NCBI RefSeq assembly: GCF_000294655.1
Contig: NZ_CAHP01000001.1
Location: 266,315-330,314 of the forward strand
Direction: 5' to 3'
From: Magnetospirillum molischianum DSM 120
GTDB taxonomy: Bacteria; Pseudomonadota; Alphaproteobacteria; Rhodospirillales; Magnetospirillaceae
Length of the DNA stretch: 64,000 bases
Shown here: in pieces, positions 9,481 to 17,341 of the stretch
Position numbering within the stretch: position 1 is the stretch's first letter
Layout: every line of letters starts with the position of its first letter
The notes under the pieces: model-generated
Told to the model about the DNA's origin: nothing
Databases searched by the model: none
What the model saw: only the letters and a program-made list of their open reading frames with translations
Translations under genes and position numbers: made by a program

Positions 9481-10637
9481 GTCTCACGACAATTGCCGGT
9501 TTGGCCGGGCTGGGTGCCTGGGGCTGGTTGTTGACCCTGCGCGGTGGGTTCTGGCGGGTAGAACCGCCCGTTACGGTGCCCGAGCCAGATGGCTGGCCCG
9601 AGGTGGTGGCGGTGATCCCCGCCCGCGATGAGGTCGAGTGTATCGGTTCGACCGTGACAACTCTGCTGTCGCAGGATTATCCCGGCACGTTGTCGGTGGT
9701 GGTGGTGGACGATCACAGCAGCGACGGTACCGCCGACCTGGCCCGTGCCGCCGCCCGTGCGATTGGTGCCGCCGACCGGCTGACCGTTGTGGCCGCGCCC
9801 GATCTGCCGCCGGGTTGGGCGGGAAAGATGTGGGCGCAGAATCATGGTATCGCGACCGCACGGGCGCGTCACCCCGGCCTCGACTTGCTGCTGTTGACCG
9901 ATGCCGACATCGAGCACGCGCCGTTCGAACTGCGTCGTCAGGTGGCGCGTCTGATTGCCGCCCGGCTCGATATGGCCTCGCTGATGGTACGCCTTCCCAC
10001 CGATGGGTTCTGGGAACGGGCGGTGATCCCGGCCTTTGTATTCTTCTTTCGGATGCTTTACCCCTTCGCGTGGGTGTCGGATGCATCGCGCACGACCGCG
10101 GCGGCAGCCGGCGGCTATGTTCTGATCCGGCCCCAGGCGTTGGACGATATTGGCGGTGTCGCCGCGATCCGCAATGCTCTGATCGACGATTGCACCCTGG
10201 CGGCGGCGGTCAAGCGCGCCGGGCGGCGCATCCATCTCGACCTGTCGCGTGAAACGGCCAGTTCGCGCCGCTATAGCGGTCCGTCCGGACTGTGGAAGAT
10301 GATTTCCCGTTCGGCCTATTCTCAGTTGAACCATTCGCCGTTGTTGCTGGCGGGGACGGTCCTGGCGATGCTTCTGGTGTTTGTCGCGCCGCCGCTGCTG
10401 GTCCTGTCAGGTGGTCCCGCCGCTTTGTTCGGTCTGATCGCCTGGGGGGCGATGAGCATCGCTTATGCGCCGATGGTTCGCACCTATGGTCTGCCATCCG
10501 CGTGGTCGGTGGCTCTGCCGCTGGTGGCGTTGTTCTATCTGGGTGCCACGATCGATTCAGCGGTTCAGTACTGGCGGGGACGGGGCGGTGCTTGGAAAGG
10601 GCGGGTTCAGGATCACCGGACGGGAGCAGAGTCATGA
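9477..10637 (+). CDS. hpnB: Hopanoid biosynthesis glycosyltransferase HpnB
   Basis: This 386-residue family 2 glycosyltransferase belongs to the HpnB group found in hopanoid clusters. It has a hydrophobic N-terminus, the GT-A core (VVAVIPARDEVECIG, VVVDDHSSDGT, LLTDADIEH) and several C-terminal membrane helices from about residue 290. It presumably acts at the inner membrane on a polyprenyl or hopanoid-linked acceptor, but the reaction is not established. It is coupled by ATGA overlaps to hpnA upstream and hpnD downstream. Confidence 0.92.
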   Translation: MSLTTIAGLAGLGAWGWLLTLRGGFWRVEPPVTVPEPDGWPEVVAVIPARDEVECIGSTVTTLLSQDYPGTLSVVVVDDHSSDGTADLARAAARAIGAADRLTVVAAPDLPPGWAGKMWAQNHGIATARARHPGLDLLLLTDADIEHAPFELRRQVARLIAARLDMASLMVRLPTDGFWERAVIPAFVFFFRMLYPFAWVSDASRTTAAAAGGYVLIRPQALDDIGGVAAIRNALIDDCTLAAAVKRAGRRIHLDLSRETASSRRYSGPSGLWKMISRSAYSQLNHSPLLLAGTVLAMLLVFVAPPLLVLSGGPAALFGLIAWGAMSIAYAPMVRTYGLPSAWSVALPLVALFYLGATIDSAVQYWRGRGGAWKGRVQDHRTGAES

Positions 10638-11485
10638 TCGCGGTCGATCCCGCCCTCTACGAACAGATGGCGGCCAAGGTCAAGGCCTCGGGCTCATCGT
10701 TCTATTGGGGGATGCGGCTGTTGGAACTGCCGCGCCGCTTTGGCATGTACGCCGTCTATGCGTTCTGTCGCGAGGTTGACGACATCGCCGACGAGCCGGG
10801 CGATCCGGTCGAGAAACGCTGCCAACTCGAATGGTGGCGTGTCGAGATCGGTCGGCTTTATGCCGGTCAGCCGGTGACCCACCCGATTCTGGTGGCGCTG
10901 GCCGGTCCGGTGGCGGAATACAACCTACCGCAGGAGGACTTCCTGGCGGTGATCGATGGTTGCGAGATGGATATCGGCACCGCGATGGTCCGTCCGACGA
11001 TGGCCGCTCTTGAGCTGTATTGCGACCGCGTTGCTTCGGCGGTGGGGCGGCTGTCTGTGCGGGTGTTTGGTGAAGACCGCCCCCAGGGTCAGGCTGTCGC
11101 CAACGCAACCGGCATGGCCCTGCAATTGACCAACATTCTGCGCGATGTCGCAGTCGATGCCGAGATCGGTCGGCTTTATTTGCCCGACGAGGTGCTGACC
11201 GCGCACGGTATCGACAGCCATGATCCGCGTGAGGTTCTGGCCCATCCGGCCCTGGGAGCGGTGTGCCGCGATATCGCCATAATTGCAGTGCAGCAATTTA
11301 ATGATTCCGATCGGGCGATGGCCGAATGTTCGCGCCGGACGATGCGTCCGGCGACTTTGATGAAGGAAATGTATCGTGGGATTTACCGTCGTCTGGAGGC
11401 CGAAGGCTTCCAGCCTCGTCTTCCCCCGGTCCGTTTGCCTGCCGGAGTCAAACTCTGGTGTGTGCTGCGCCACGGGCTGGTCTGA
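10634..11485 (+). CDS. hpnD: Presqualene diphosphate synthase HpnD
   Basis: HpnD condenses two farnesyl diphosphates to presqualene diphosphate; HpnC and HpnE then complete squalene in the three-step bacterial route. The 283-residue protein has the two aspartate-rich motifs of squalene/phytoene synthases: REVDDIADEPGD near residue 50 and NILRDVAVDAEIGR near 173, plus FYWGMRLL near the N-terminus. The start overlaps the hpnB stop. hpnC and hpnE, usually adjacent, are absent here, which is discussed as a finding. Confidence 0.95.
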   Translation: MIAVDPALYEQMAAKVKASGSSFYWGMRLLELPRRFGMYAVYAFCREVDDIADEPGDPVEKRCQLEWWRVEIGRLYAGQPVTHPILVALAGPVAEYNLPQEDFLAVIDGCEMDIGTAMVRPTMAALELYCDRVASAVGRLSVRVFGEDRPQGQAVANATGMALQLTNILRDVAVDAEIGRLYLPDEVLTAHGIDSHDPREVLAHPALGAVCRDIAIIAVQQFNDSDRAMAECSRRTMRPATLMKEMYRGIYRRLEAEGFQPRLPPVRLPAGVKLWCVLRHGLV

Positions 11486-11517
11486 CAGACCGCACCGGAG
11501 TGCCCCGTTTCTGTTTT

Positions 11518-13488
11518 ATGAGGTCCGACGTGTTTGCGAGTGAAGTGAAACCGCGATCCAACGACTCCACCATTGCCGCCGACCGGCTGGAAGATGCGGT
11601 GCGTGGCTCTGCCGCCGCCTTGATGTCCAGCCAGAAGGAAGATGGTCATTGGGTGTTCAAGCTGGAGGCCGATGCCACCATTCCGTCCGAGTTTGTCCTC
11701 TATCTGCATTATCTCGATGAGCGGGACCCGCCTCTTGAACGCCGCATCGGTGTTTATCTGCGCGACATCCAGGACAAGACGCATGGTGGCTGGCCGCTGT
11801 TCCACGGTGGCGAATTCAATATCAGCGCCTCGGTTAAAGCCTATTTCGCCCTGAAGGCGATCGGCGACGATATCAATGCCCCGCACATGAAGCGGGCGCG
11901 CGAGGCGATTCTGGCTCATGGCGGTGCCGCCACCAGCAATGTCTTCACCCGGACCCTGCTGGCCCTGTTCGGTCAGATTCCGTGGAAAGGCGTGCCGGTG
12001 ATGCCGGTCGAGATCATGCTGCTGCCGCGCTGGTTCCCGTTCCATCTCGATCGGGTCAGCTATTGGTCGCGCACGGTGATCGCGCCGCTGATCGTGCTGA
12101 TGAGCCTGCGTCCCCAGGCGCGTAACCCGCTGAAGATCGGTATTCCCGAGTTGTTCACCACGCCGCCCGAGCAGGTGACCAACTGGTATATCGACAAGCC
12201 GCGTTCGCACTGGGCCTATGTTTTCCGTGGCCTCGACCGTGTGCTGCATCAGGTTCAGCCTTATTTCCCGCAGGGCCTGCGCCGTCTTGCGGTCGAGAGG
12301 GCGGTCGCCTTCGTCGATGAGCGCCTCAATGGCGAAGACGGACTGGGCGCGATCTTCCCGGCGATGGTCAATGCCGTTCTGATGTACGACCTGCTGGGCG
12401 TGCCGAAGGACGATCCCCGTGTCGTGACTGCCAAGAAATCGATCCGCAATCTGGTGGTTGAGGAGGGCGACCGCGCCTGGGTTCAGCCCTGCGTGTCGCC
12501 GGTGTGGGACACGGCGCTGGCGACCCATGCCCTGCTCGAGGCTGGTGGGCCGGAGGCTGAACAGTCAGTCCGGCGCGCCGCCGATTGGCTGGTCGAGCGT
12601 CAGGTCACCGATTTTGTGGGTGACTGGGCGGTGCGCCGTCCCGGTCTGGCTCCTGGCGGCTGGGCGTTCCAGTACGCCAACCCGCATTATCCCGATGTTG
12701 ACGATACCGCCGTGGTGATGGCGGCACTCGACCGGATCGACCCGCAACGCTATGCCGATTCCATCGAAAAGGGTGCGGTGTGGCTGCGTGGGATGCAGAG
12801 CGAGGACGGTGGTTGGGGTGCATTCGACGCCGAGAACACCGCTCATTACCTTAACCACATTCCCTTCGCCGACCACGGTGCTCTGCTCGATCCGCCGACC
12901 GCCGACGTCTCGGCGCGTTGTGTCTCGGTGCTGTCGGTGCTGGGCGAACGCCAGAGCGATCCGGTGGCAAAGGAAGGTGTGGCCTATCTGCTGAAGGAAC
13001 AGGAGCCAAATGGCTCGTGGTTCGGCCGCTGGGGCACCAATTTCGTTTATGGCACCTGGTCGGCCCTGACGGCATTGAACGCCGCCGGGGTAGAGCACGA
13101 CCATCCCGCGATCCGCAAGGGAGTCGAATGGCTTCTGTCGAAGCAGCGCGAGGACGGCGGCTGGGGTGAGGACGGTCGTTCCTATTGGGATGGCGAGCCG
13201 CATGGCGAGGCCAGCGTCAGCACTCCGTCTCAGACCGCTTGGGCTTTGCTCGGTCTGATGGCGGTGGGCGAGGCCAAAAATCCGGCGGTGGCGCGTGGCA
13301 TTGCGTATCTCGTCAACACCCGCACCAAAGAAGGGTTGTGGGACGAGGAGCATTACACGGCGGTTGGTTTCCCCCGTGTGTTTTACCTGCGCTATCACGG
13401 CTACCGGCAGTTCTTCCCGGTATGGGCGTTGGCGCGCTATCGTAACCTGACCACCGGCAATGCCGGGCCGGTACTGCATGCCCTCTGA
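11518..13488 (+). CDS. shc: Squalene-hopene cyclase
   Basis: Squalene-hopene cyclase (HpnF) folds squalene into hopene/hopanol at the membrane, forming the hopanoid skeleton. The 656-residue length is standard. The catalytic motif DVDDTA is at residues 393-398, and several QW-type repeats are visible (QKEDGHW, QSEDGGWGAF, QEPNGSWFGRWG, QREDGGWGED). The ATG at 11518 follows hpnD by 32 bases; a longer frame reaching into hpnD is rejected. The stop lies 11 bases inside hpnG. Confidence 0.98.
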   Translation: MRSDVFASEVKPRSNDSTIAADRLEDAVRGSAAALMSSQKEDGHWVFKLEADATIPSEFVLYLHYLDERDPPLERRIGVYLRDIQDKTHGGWPLFHGGEFNISASVKAYFALKAIGDDINAPHMKRAREAILAHGGAATSNVFTRTLLALFGQIPWKGVPVMPVEIMLLPRWFPFHLDRVSYWSRTVIAPLIVLMSLRPQARNPLKIGIPELFTTPPEQVTNWYIDKPRSHWAYVFRGLDRVLHQVQPYFPQGLRRLAVERAVAFVDERLNGEDGLGAIFPAMVNAVLMYDLLGVPKDDPRVVTAKKSIRNLVVEEGDRAWVQPCVSPVWDTALATHALLEAGGPEAEQSVRRAADWLVERQVTDFVGDWAVRRPGLAPGGWAFQYANPHYPDVDDTAVVMAALDRIDPQRYADSIEKGAVWLRGMQSEDGGWGAFDAENTAHYLNHIPFADHGALLDPPTADVSARCVSVLSVLGERQSDPVAKEGVAYLLKEQEPNGSWFGRWGTNFVYGTWSALTALNAAGVEHDHPAIRKGVEWLLSKQREDGGWGEDGRSYWDGEPHGEASVSTPSQTAWALLGLMAVGEAKNPAVARGIAYLVNTRTKEGLWDEEHYTAVGFPRVFYLRYHGYRQFFPVWALARYRNLTTGNAGPVLHAL

Positions 13489-14197
13489 GGCAGACAGCGC
13501 TGGTTTCCCCGCCGCCTGTTGGCTGGACGGCGTGCCCGGCCAGGTGGCGGTGGGGGTGATCGTCGGAATGGAGTCCGAGGCGGCGCTGTTGCCGCCCGGA
13601 ACCCGGATTGGCGTCGCGGGAGCAGACAGCGCCCGCGCCGCCTCCGAGGCCCGCCGTCTGCTCGACGAGGGGGCCGAGGCGCTGCTCAGTCTGGGGATTG
13701 GCGGCGGCCTCGATCCGGCGCTGGTTCCAGGCGAGATCGTTATCGGCACCGCCGTCCAGGATGGCGACGAAACCCTTGATACCAATCAGGTCTGGATGTG
13801 CCGGTTGCTCAACGCGATCCCGCATTCGCAGAGCGGATTGATCCATGCGTCTGCCGGTCCTGTGGTTGGGCGGGGCGCGAAACAGGCGTTATTCGTCGCC
13901 AGTGGGGCGCGGGTCGTCGATATGGAAAGCGGCGCGGTGGCCCGTGTCGCGGCAGCGGCGGGGCGTCCATTCGCGGTGATCCGTGCCGTGGCCGATGCCG
14001 CCGATTTGTCTTTGCCATCATCGGCCCTGGCCGGGATTGGTCCCGATGGAAAGTCCCGTCCCTTCGCCGTTATCGGCCGCCTTGCGCTAAAGCCGTGGGA
14101 ATTGCCCGACCTGATCCGGGTCGGACTTGACTCTCACACGGCACACTCGGCCCTGCGCGTTGCTCTCGGCGGTCTGGGACCGGCGTTCGGGCTTTAA
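13478..14197 (+). CDS. hpnG: Hopanoid-associated nucleoside phosphorylase HpnG
   Basis: HpnG removes adenine from adenosylhopane to give the ribosyl intermediate on the way to bacteriohopanetetrol. The 239-residue protein has the PNP/MTA-nucleosidase fold pattern: VIVGMESEA at the start, GIGGGLDP, the VVDMESGAVARVA motif with the ribose-binding Glu, and IRAVADAAD with the catalytic Asp. It overlaps shc by 11 bases and is convergent with hpnH. Confidence 0.93.
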   Translation: MPSEADSAGFPAACWLDGVPGQVAVGVIVGMESEAALLPPGTRIGVAGADSARAASEARRLLDEGAEALLSLGIGGGLDPALVPGEIVIGTAVQDGDETLDTNQVWMCRLLNAIPHSQSGLIHASAGPVVGRGAKQALFVASGARVVDMESGAVARVAAAAGRPFAVIRAVADAADLSLPSSALAGIGPDGKSRPFAVIGRLALKPWELPDLIRVGLDSHTAHSALRVALGGLGPAFGL

Positions 14198-14232
14198 ATT
14201 CATTCCGATTTGGGGTGGCTGCCCGCAGGCGA

Positions 14233-14264
14233 TCCGGGCGGTTGCCCGGACTCGCTTGCGAGTC
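14233..14264. terminator. Two adjoining hairpins between convergent hpnG and hpnH
   Basis: A 7-bp stem with GGTT loop (14233-14250) is immediately followed by, and shares two bases with, a second 7-bp stem with a TT loop (14249-14264). The position between converging genes fits a bidirectional terminator or REP-like element. No long T tract follows. Confidence 0.45.
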
Positions 14265-14280
14265 TCACCGATCGAACCCT

Positions 14281-15399
14281 TTAGCTCGGATCGGTTTTCA
14301 GCAAGGCCCGCCCTTCTTCCAACACTTCGGCGTAGCGGTCAACCGCCGGACGCTGATTGTCGAGCGAAAGATCGGGAGCCATCGGCCCCTCGGTGCGCGG
14401 CCCAAACAGCGCGACCCGTGCCGCTTTCAGTGGATGATTCAAGGTGTCGGTGACGGCGGTCGGTTCATAGCCGCTGTGAACCATGCAATCGGCGCATTTT
14501 TCATACTTGCCGGTGCCGTAGGACTCCCAGTCGGTTTCTTCCATCAGTTCCTTGTAGGTGCGGGCATAACCTTCGCCCAGCAGATAGCACGGACGCTGCC
14601 AGCCGAACACGTTGCGGGTCGGATTGCCCCACGGCGTGCAGGCATAGGTTTCGTTGCCGGCAAGGAAGTTGAGGAACAGCGAGGATTGCGTGAACTTCCA
14701 TCCGCGCCCCTTGCCCAACCGGAACAGGGTGCGGAACAAATCCTTGGTCGTCCGCCGCGTCAGGAAGTGCTGGCCGTCGGGGGCGCGTTCGTAGGCGTAG
14801 CCCGGCGACAGGGTGATTCCCTCGACCCCGATCGAATGGGCAAAGTCGAAGAACTCGGCCATCCGCGCCGGGTCGGCGTTGTTGAACAGGGTGCAATTGA
14901 TATTGACGCGGAAGCCCCGCGCCCGTGCCGCCTTGATCGCCGCTACCGCCTGATCGAAAGTGCCGTCGCGCGATACCGCGTGGTCGTGGTCCTCACGGTT
15001 GCCGTCCAGGTGGACGGTCCAGGTGAAGGCCGGGTTCGGCTCGAACTGATCGAGCTTCTTTTCGAGCAGCAGGGCGTTGGTGCACAGATAGACGAACTTA
15101 CCCCGCGCCAAGGCTCCGCGAACGATCCGGTCCATCTCGCGGTGGAGCAACGGCTCACCGCCAGCCATCACCACCACCGGGGCCGGACACTCGTCGATCG
15201 AGGCCAGAGCATCGGCCACGGACAGGCGGGCGTTCAGCACGTCGTCGGGATAATCGATCTTTCCGCAGCCGGCGCAGGTGAGGTTGCAGCGGAACAGAGG
15301 CTCCATCATCAGCACCAAGGGATAGCGCTTGGCGCCGGAAAGGTGCTGGCGCAGAACATAAGCGCCGATACGCAGGGTCTGTTTAAGGGGGACTGCCAC
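14281..15399 (-). CDS. hpnH: Adenosyl-hopene transferase HpnH (radical SAM), GTG start
   Basis: HpnH adds the 5'-deoxyadenosyl group to diploptene, the first step of side-chain extension. Its cluster motif is C38-x3-C42-x2-C45 within EPLFRCNLTCAGCGK. The N-terminal sequence AVPLKQTLRIGAYVLRQHL matches the family's usual start, which begins here at a GTG codon at 15399, giving 372 residues. The open frame extends upstream to 15729 but would overlap the divergent hpnM. It is on the opposite strand from its partner hpnG. Confidence 0.95.
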   Translation of the reverse strand: MAVPLKQTLRIGAYVLRQHLSGAKRYPLVLMMEPLFRCNLTCAGCGKIDYPDDVLNARLSVADALASIDECPAPVVVMAGGEPLLHREMDRIVRGALARGKFVYLCTNALLLEKKLDQFEPNPAFTWTVHLDGNREDHDHAVSRDGTFDQAVAAIKAARARGFRVNINCTLFNNADPARMAEFFDFAHSIGVEGITLSPGYAYERAPDGQHFLTRRTTKDLFRTLFRLGKGRGWKFTQSSLFLNFLAGNETYACTPWGNPTRNVFGWQRPCYLLGEGYARTYKELMEETDWESYGTGKYEKCADCMVHSGYEPTAVTDTLNHPLKAARVALFGPRTEGPMAPDLSLDNQRPAVDRYAEVLEEGRALLKTDPS

Positions 15400-15574
15400 G
15401 GATTTCGACTCGGGTTGTTGGCGGGGCCGCCGGGCGTTTCTGGCGGGTGGCGGATCATACAGGCCGGTCGTCGTCAAGTTCAACGACGGAACGTCGGTCC
15501 GCAACGCGCCGATGGCGCCGGGGCCGCAGGATGTGCTATGGGCTGCGGTCATGAGAATGAATATGAGGTTTCCC

Positions 15575-16183
15575 ATGAAGCCGGGTTTTGTCGCCGCGAT
15601 TCTGGCGCTCGTCATCCTGGTTGCGGGCCTGTCGGCTCCGGCACGGGCGGGAGAGGCCGAGGCGGTCATCGCCACCTTCAACGATCGCCTGCTCGATGTG
15701 ATGAAGACCGGGCAAAAGCTGGGGTTCAATGGACGGGTCGAAAAGCTGCGCCCGGCAGTGGCAGCGGCTTACGATATGGCGGCGATGACACGGGCGACAT
15801 TGGGGGCGGCGGCTGCCAAAATGGCGCCGGAAGAGGCGTTGCGGCTGTCCGATGCCTATACCCGCTTTTCCGTCGCGACCTATGCCGCTCAGTTCGACGA
15901 TTGGAATGGCGAGCGGTTCGAGGTTGGAGAGGCGCGGGCATCGACTCAGGGGGCGGTGATCGTGCCGACCAAGATCGTCCCCAAGGATAGCGAGCCGGTC
16001 GCGATCGATTATCTGCTGCGTGAGGATCAGGGGCGTTGGCGGATTGTTGACGTTTATTATCAGGGAACGGTCAGTCAGGTGGCGGTTCGCCGTTCCGAGT
16101 TCTTATCGATTTATCGCGCCAAGGGATTGGACGGGCTGATCGAGACTCTTGACGCCCAGACCCGCGCTCAGGGTGGAAACTGA
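15575..16183 (+). CDS. hpnM: Hopanoid-associated Ttg2D/MlaC-like periplasmic protein HpnM
   Basis: HpnM belongs to the Ttg2D/MlaC-like family of periplasmic lipid-binding proteins found in hopanoid clusters and is thought to take part in hopanoid trafficking. The 202-residue protein begins with a typical Sec signal (MKPGFVAAILALVILVAGLS, then APARA), followed by the family pattern YDMAAMTRATLG and VDVYYQGTVSQVAVRRSEF. The ATG at 15575 has GAGG six bases upstream; in-frame ATGs at 15551-15563 would lengthen the signal region. It is followed after 3 bases by hpnI. Confidence 0.88.
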   Translation: MKPGFVAAILALVILVAGLSAPARAGEAEAVIATFNDRLLDVMKTGQKLGFNGRVEKLRPAVAAAYDMAAMTRATLGAAAAKMAPEEALRLSDAYTRFSVATYAAQFDDWNGERFEVGEARASTQGAVIVPTKIVPKDSEPVAIDYLLREDQGRWRIVDVYYQGTVSQVAVRRSEFLSIYRAKGLDGLIETLDAQTRAQGGN

Positions 16184-16186
16184 CGC

Positions 16187-17341
16187 ATGATTAGTATGTT
16201 GTTCTGGCTGCTGACCGCGTTGGTCGGCGCCGGATGCGTTTACCAAATCGCCGCCGCGATTCTGGTTCGGCGGTTTGCCGCTGCATCGCGGTTGGTTCCG
16301 GTCGAACGCCCTCCGGTCAGTCTGCTGAAGCCGCTCCATGGTGCTGAGGCCGGTTTGGATACGGCACTTGAGTCTACTCTGCGCCAAGATTATCCGGCGT
16401 TTCAGGTTCTGTTCGGCGTTGGCGATCCGTCCGATTCTGCACTTGATGTCGTGCGGGCGCTGCCTGCGCCGCCGCCTGGGGGCGAGGTTATGGTTGTGGT
16501 GCGGCCCGGTGGCCCCGCGCGCAACCGCAAGGTCGCCAATCTGCTGTCGATGTGGCCCGAGGCCCGTCACGATCTGATCGTTGTCGCCGATAGCGATGTC
16601 CGGGTTGATCGCGGCTATCTCGACGATCTGGTCGCACCATTTGCCGATCCCACGGTCGGAGTGGTCACCAGCCTTTACGTCGGTCGTTTCGGCGAGGGAT
16701 TGTGGAGCCGTATCGGTGCGCTGGGGATCAATCACGGCTTCCTGCCCTCGGCTCTGGTTGCTCGGGCGCTGGGCCGTTGCGACGGTTGCTTCGGTGCCTC
16801 GATCGCGATCCGGCGGTCGGTGCTGGAACGGGGCGGCGGATTGGATGCCGTCGCCGATCTGCTGGCTGACGATTGGGCGCTGGGAGCGATGGCGCGGGCC
16901 CAGGGACTCAGAATTGCCCTGGCGGCTCGTCCGGTCGATATTGTCGTCACCGAGCCCGATCTGAGAACGCTGTTCGATCACGAAATTCGTTGGGCGCGGA
17001 CCATCGCTTCGATTGACCGCGCCGGTTACTTTGCTTCGATCATTACCCAGCCGTTTGGGCTGGCCCTGCTTGCAGCCGGTGTCTCGTTGGTCGCGGGTAG
17101 TGTCGGCGTGGGGCTGGTGGTGCTGGGCGCGGCTTCGGCCTGCCGCCTGTGGGCGGTACGGGCCGAGGAAGCTGCTTTTGGTCTGCCGCGCGCCGATCTG
17201 ACCGATCTGGCGTTGCGGGAAATTCTTTCTGTCGCCGTCTATGCTGTCGCATCGGCGGGGCGGACTGTGCTATGGCGTGGCCGCCGTTTTGTCGTCCGCC
17301 GTGACGGTACTCTAGAGCCTGTCGAGGGGTTAGCCTCATGA
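16187..17341 (+). CDS. hpnI: Hopanoid glycosyltransferase HpnI
   Basis: HpnI is a family 21 glycosyltransferase that in Burkholderia transfers N-acetylglucosamine to bacteriohopanetetrol; HpnK and HpnJ then make the cyclitol ether. The 384-residue protein has an N-terminal membrane anchor (4-24), VSLLKPLHGAE, VADSDVRVD, the ADDWALG aspartate and HEIRWART matching the (Q/R)xxRW signature, with C-terminal membrane helices. Direct coupling to hpnJ by ATGA makes this the better HpnI candidate of the two homologues. hpnK is not in the window. Confidence 0.88.
   Translation: MISMLFWLLTALVGAGCVYQIAAAILVRRFAAASRLVPVERPPVSLLKPLHGAEAGLDTALESTLRQDYPAFQVLFGVGDPSDSALDVVRALPAPPPGGEVMVVVRPGGPARNRKVANLLSMWPEARHDLIVVADSDVRVDRGYLDDLVAPFADPTVGVVTSLYVGRFGEGLWSRIGALGINHGFLPSALVARALGRCDGCFGASIAIRRSVLERGGGLDAVADLLADDWALGAMARAQGLRIALAARPVDIVVTEPDLRTLFDHEIRWARTIASIDRAGYFASIITQPFGLALLAAGVSLVAGSVGVGLVVLGAASACRLWAVRAEEAAFGLPRADLTDLALREILSVAVYAVASAGRTVLWRGRRFVVRRDGTLEPVEGLAS

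Noticed and set aside
11383..12528. A 381-codon minus-strand frame over shc
   Set aside because: It is antisense to squalene-hopene cyclase and has no recognisable family features.
15400..15729. N-terminal extension of HpnH by 110 residues
   Set aside because: It overlaps the divergent hpnM start, does not resemble HpnH proteins, and the family start lies at the GTG at 15399.
14215..15990. A 591-codon plus-strand frame through hpnH
   Set aside because: It is antisense to hpnH, whose motifs are complete, and runs into hpnM out of its frame.
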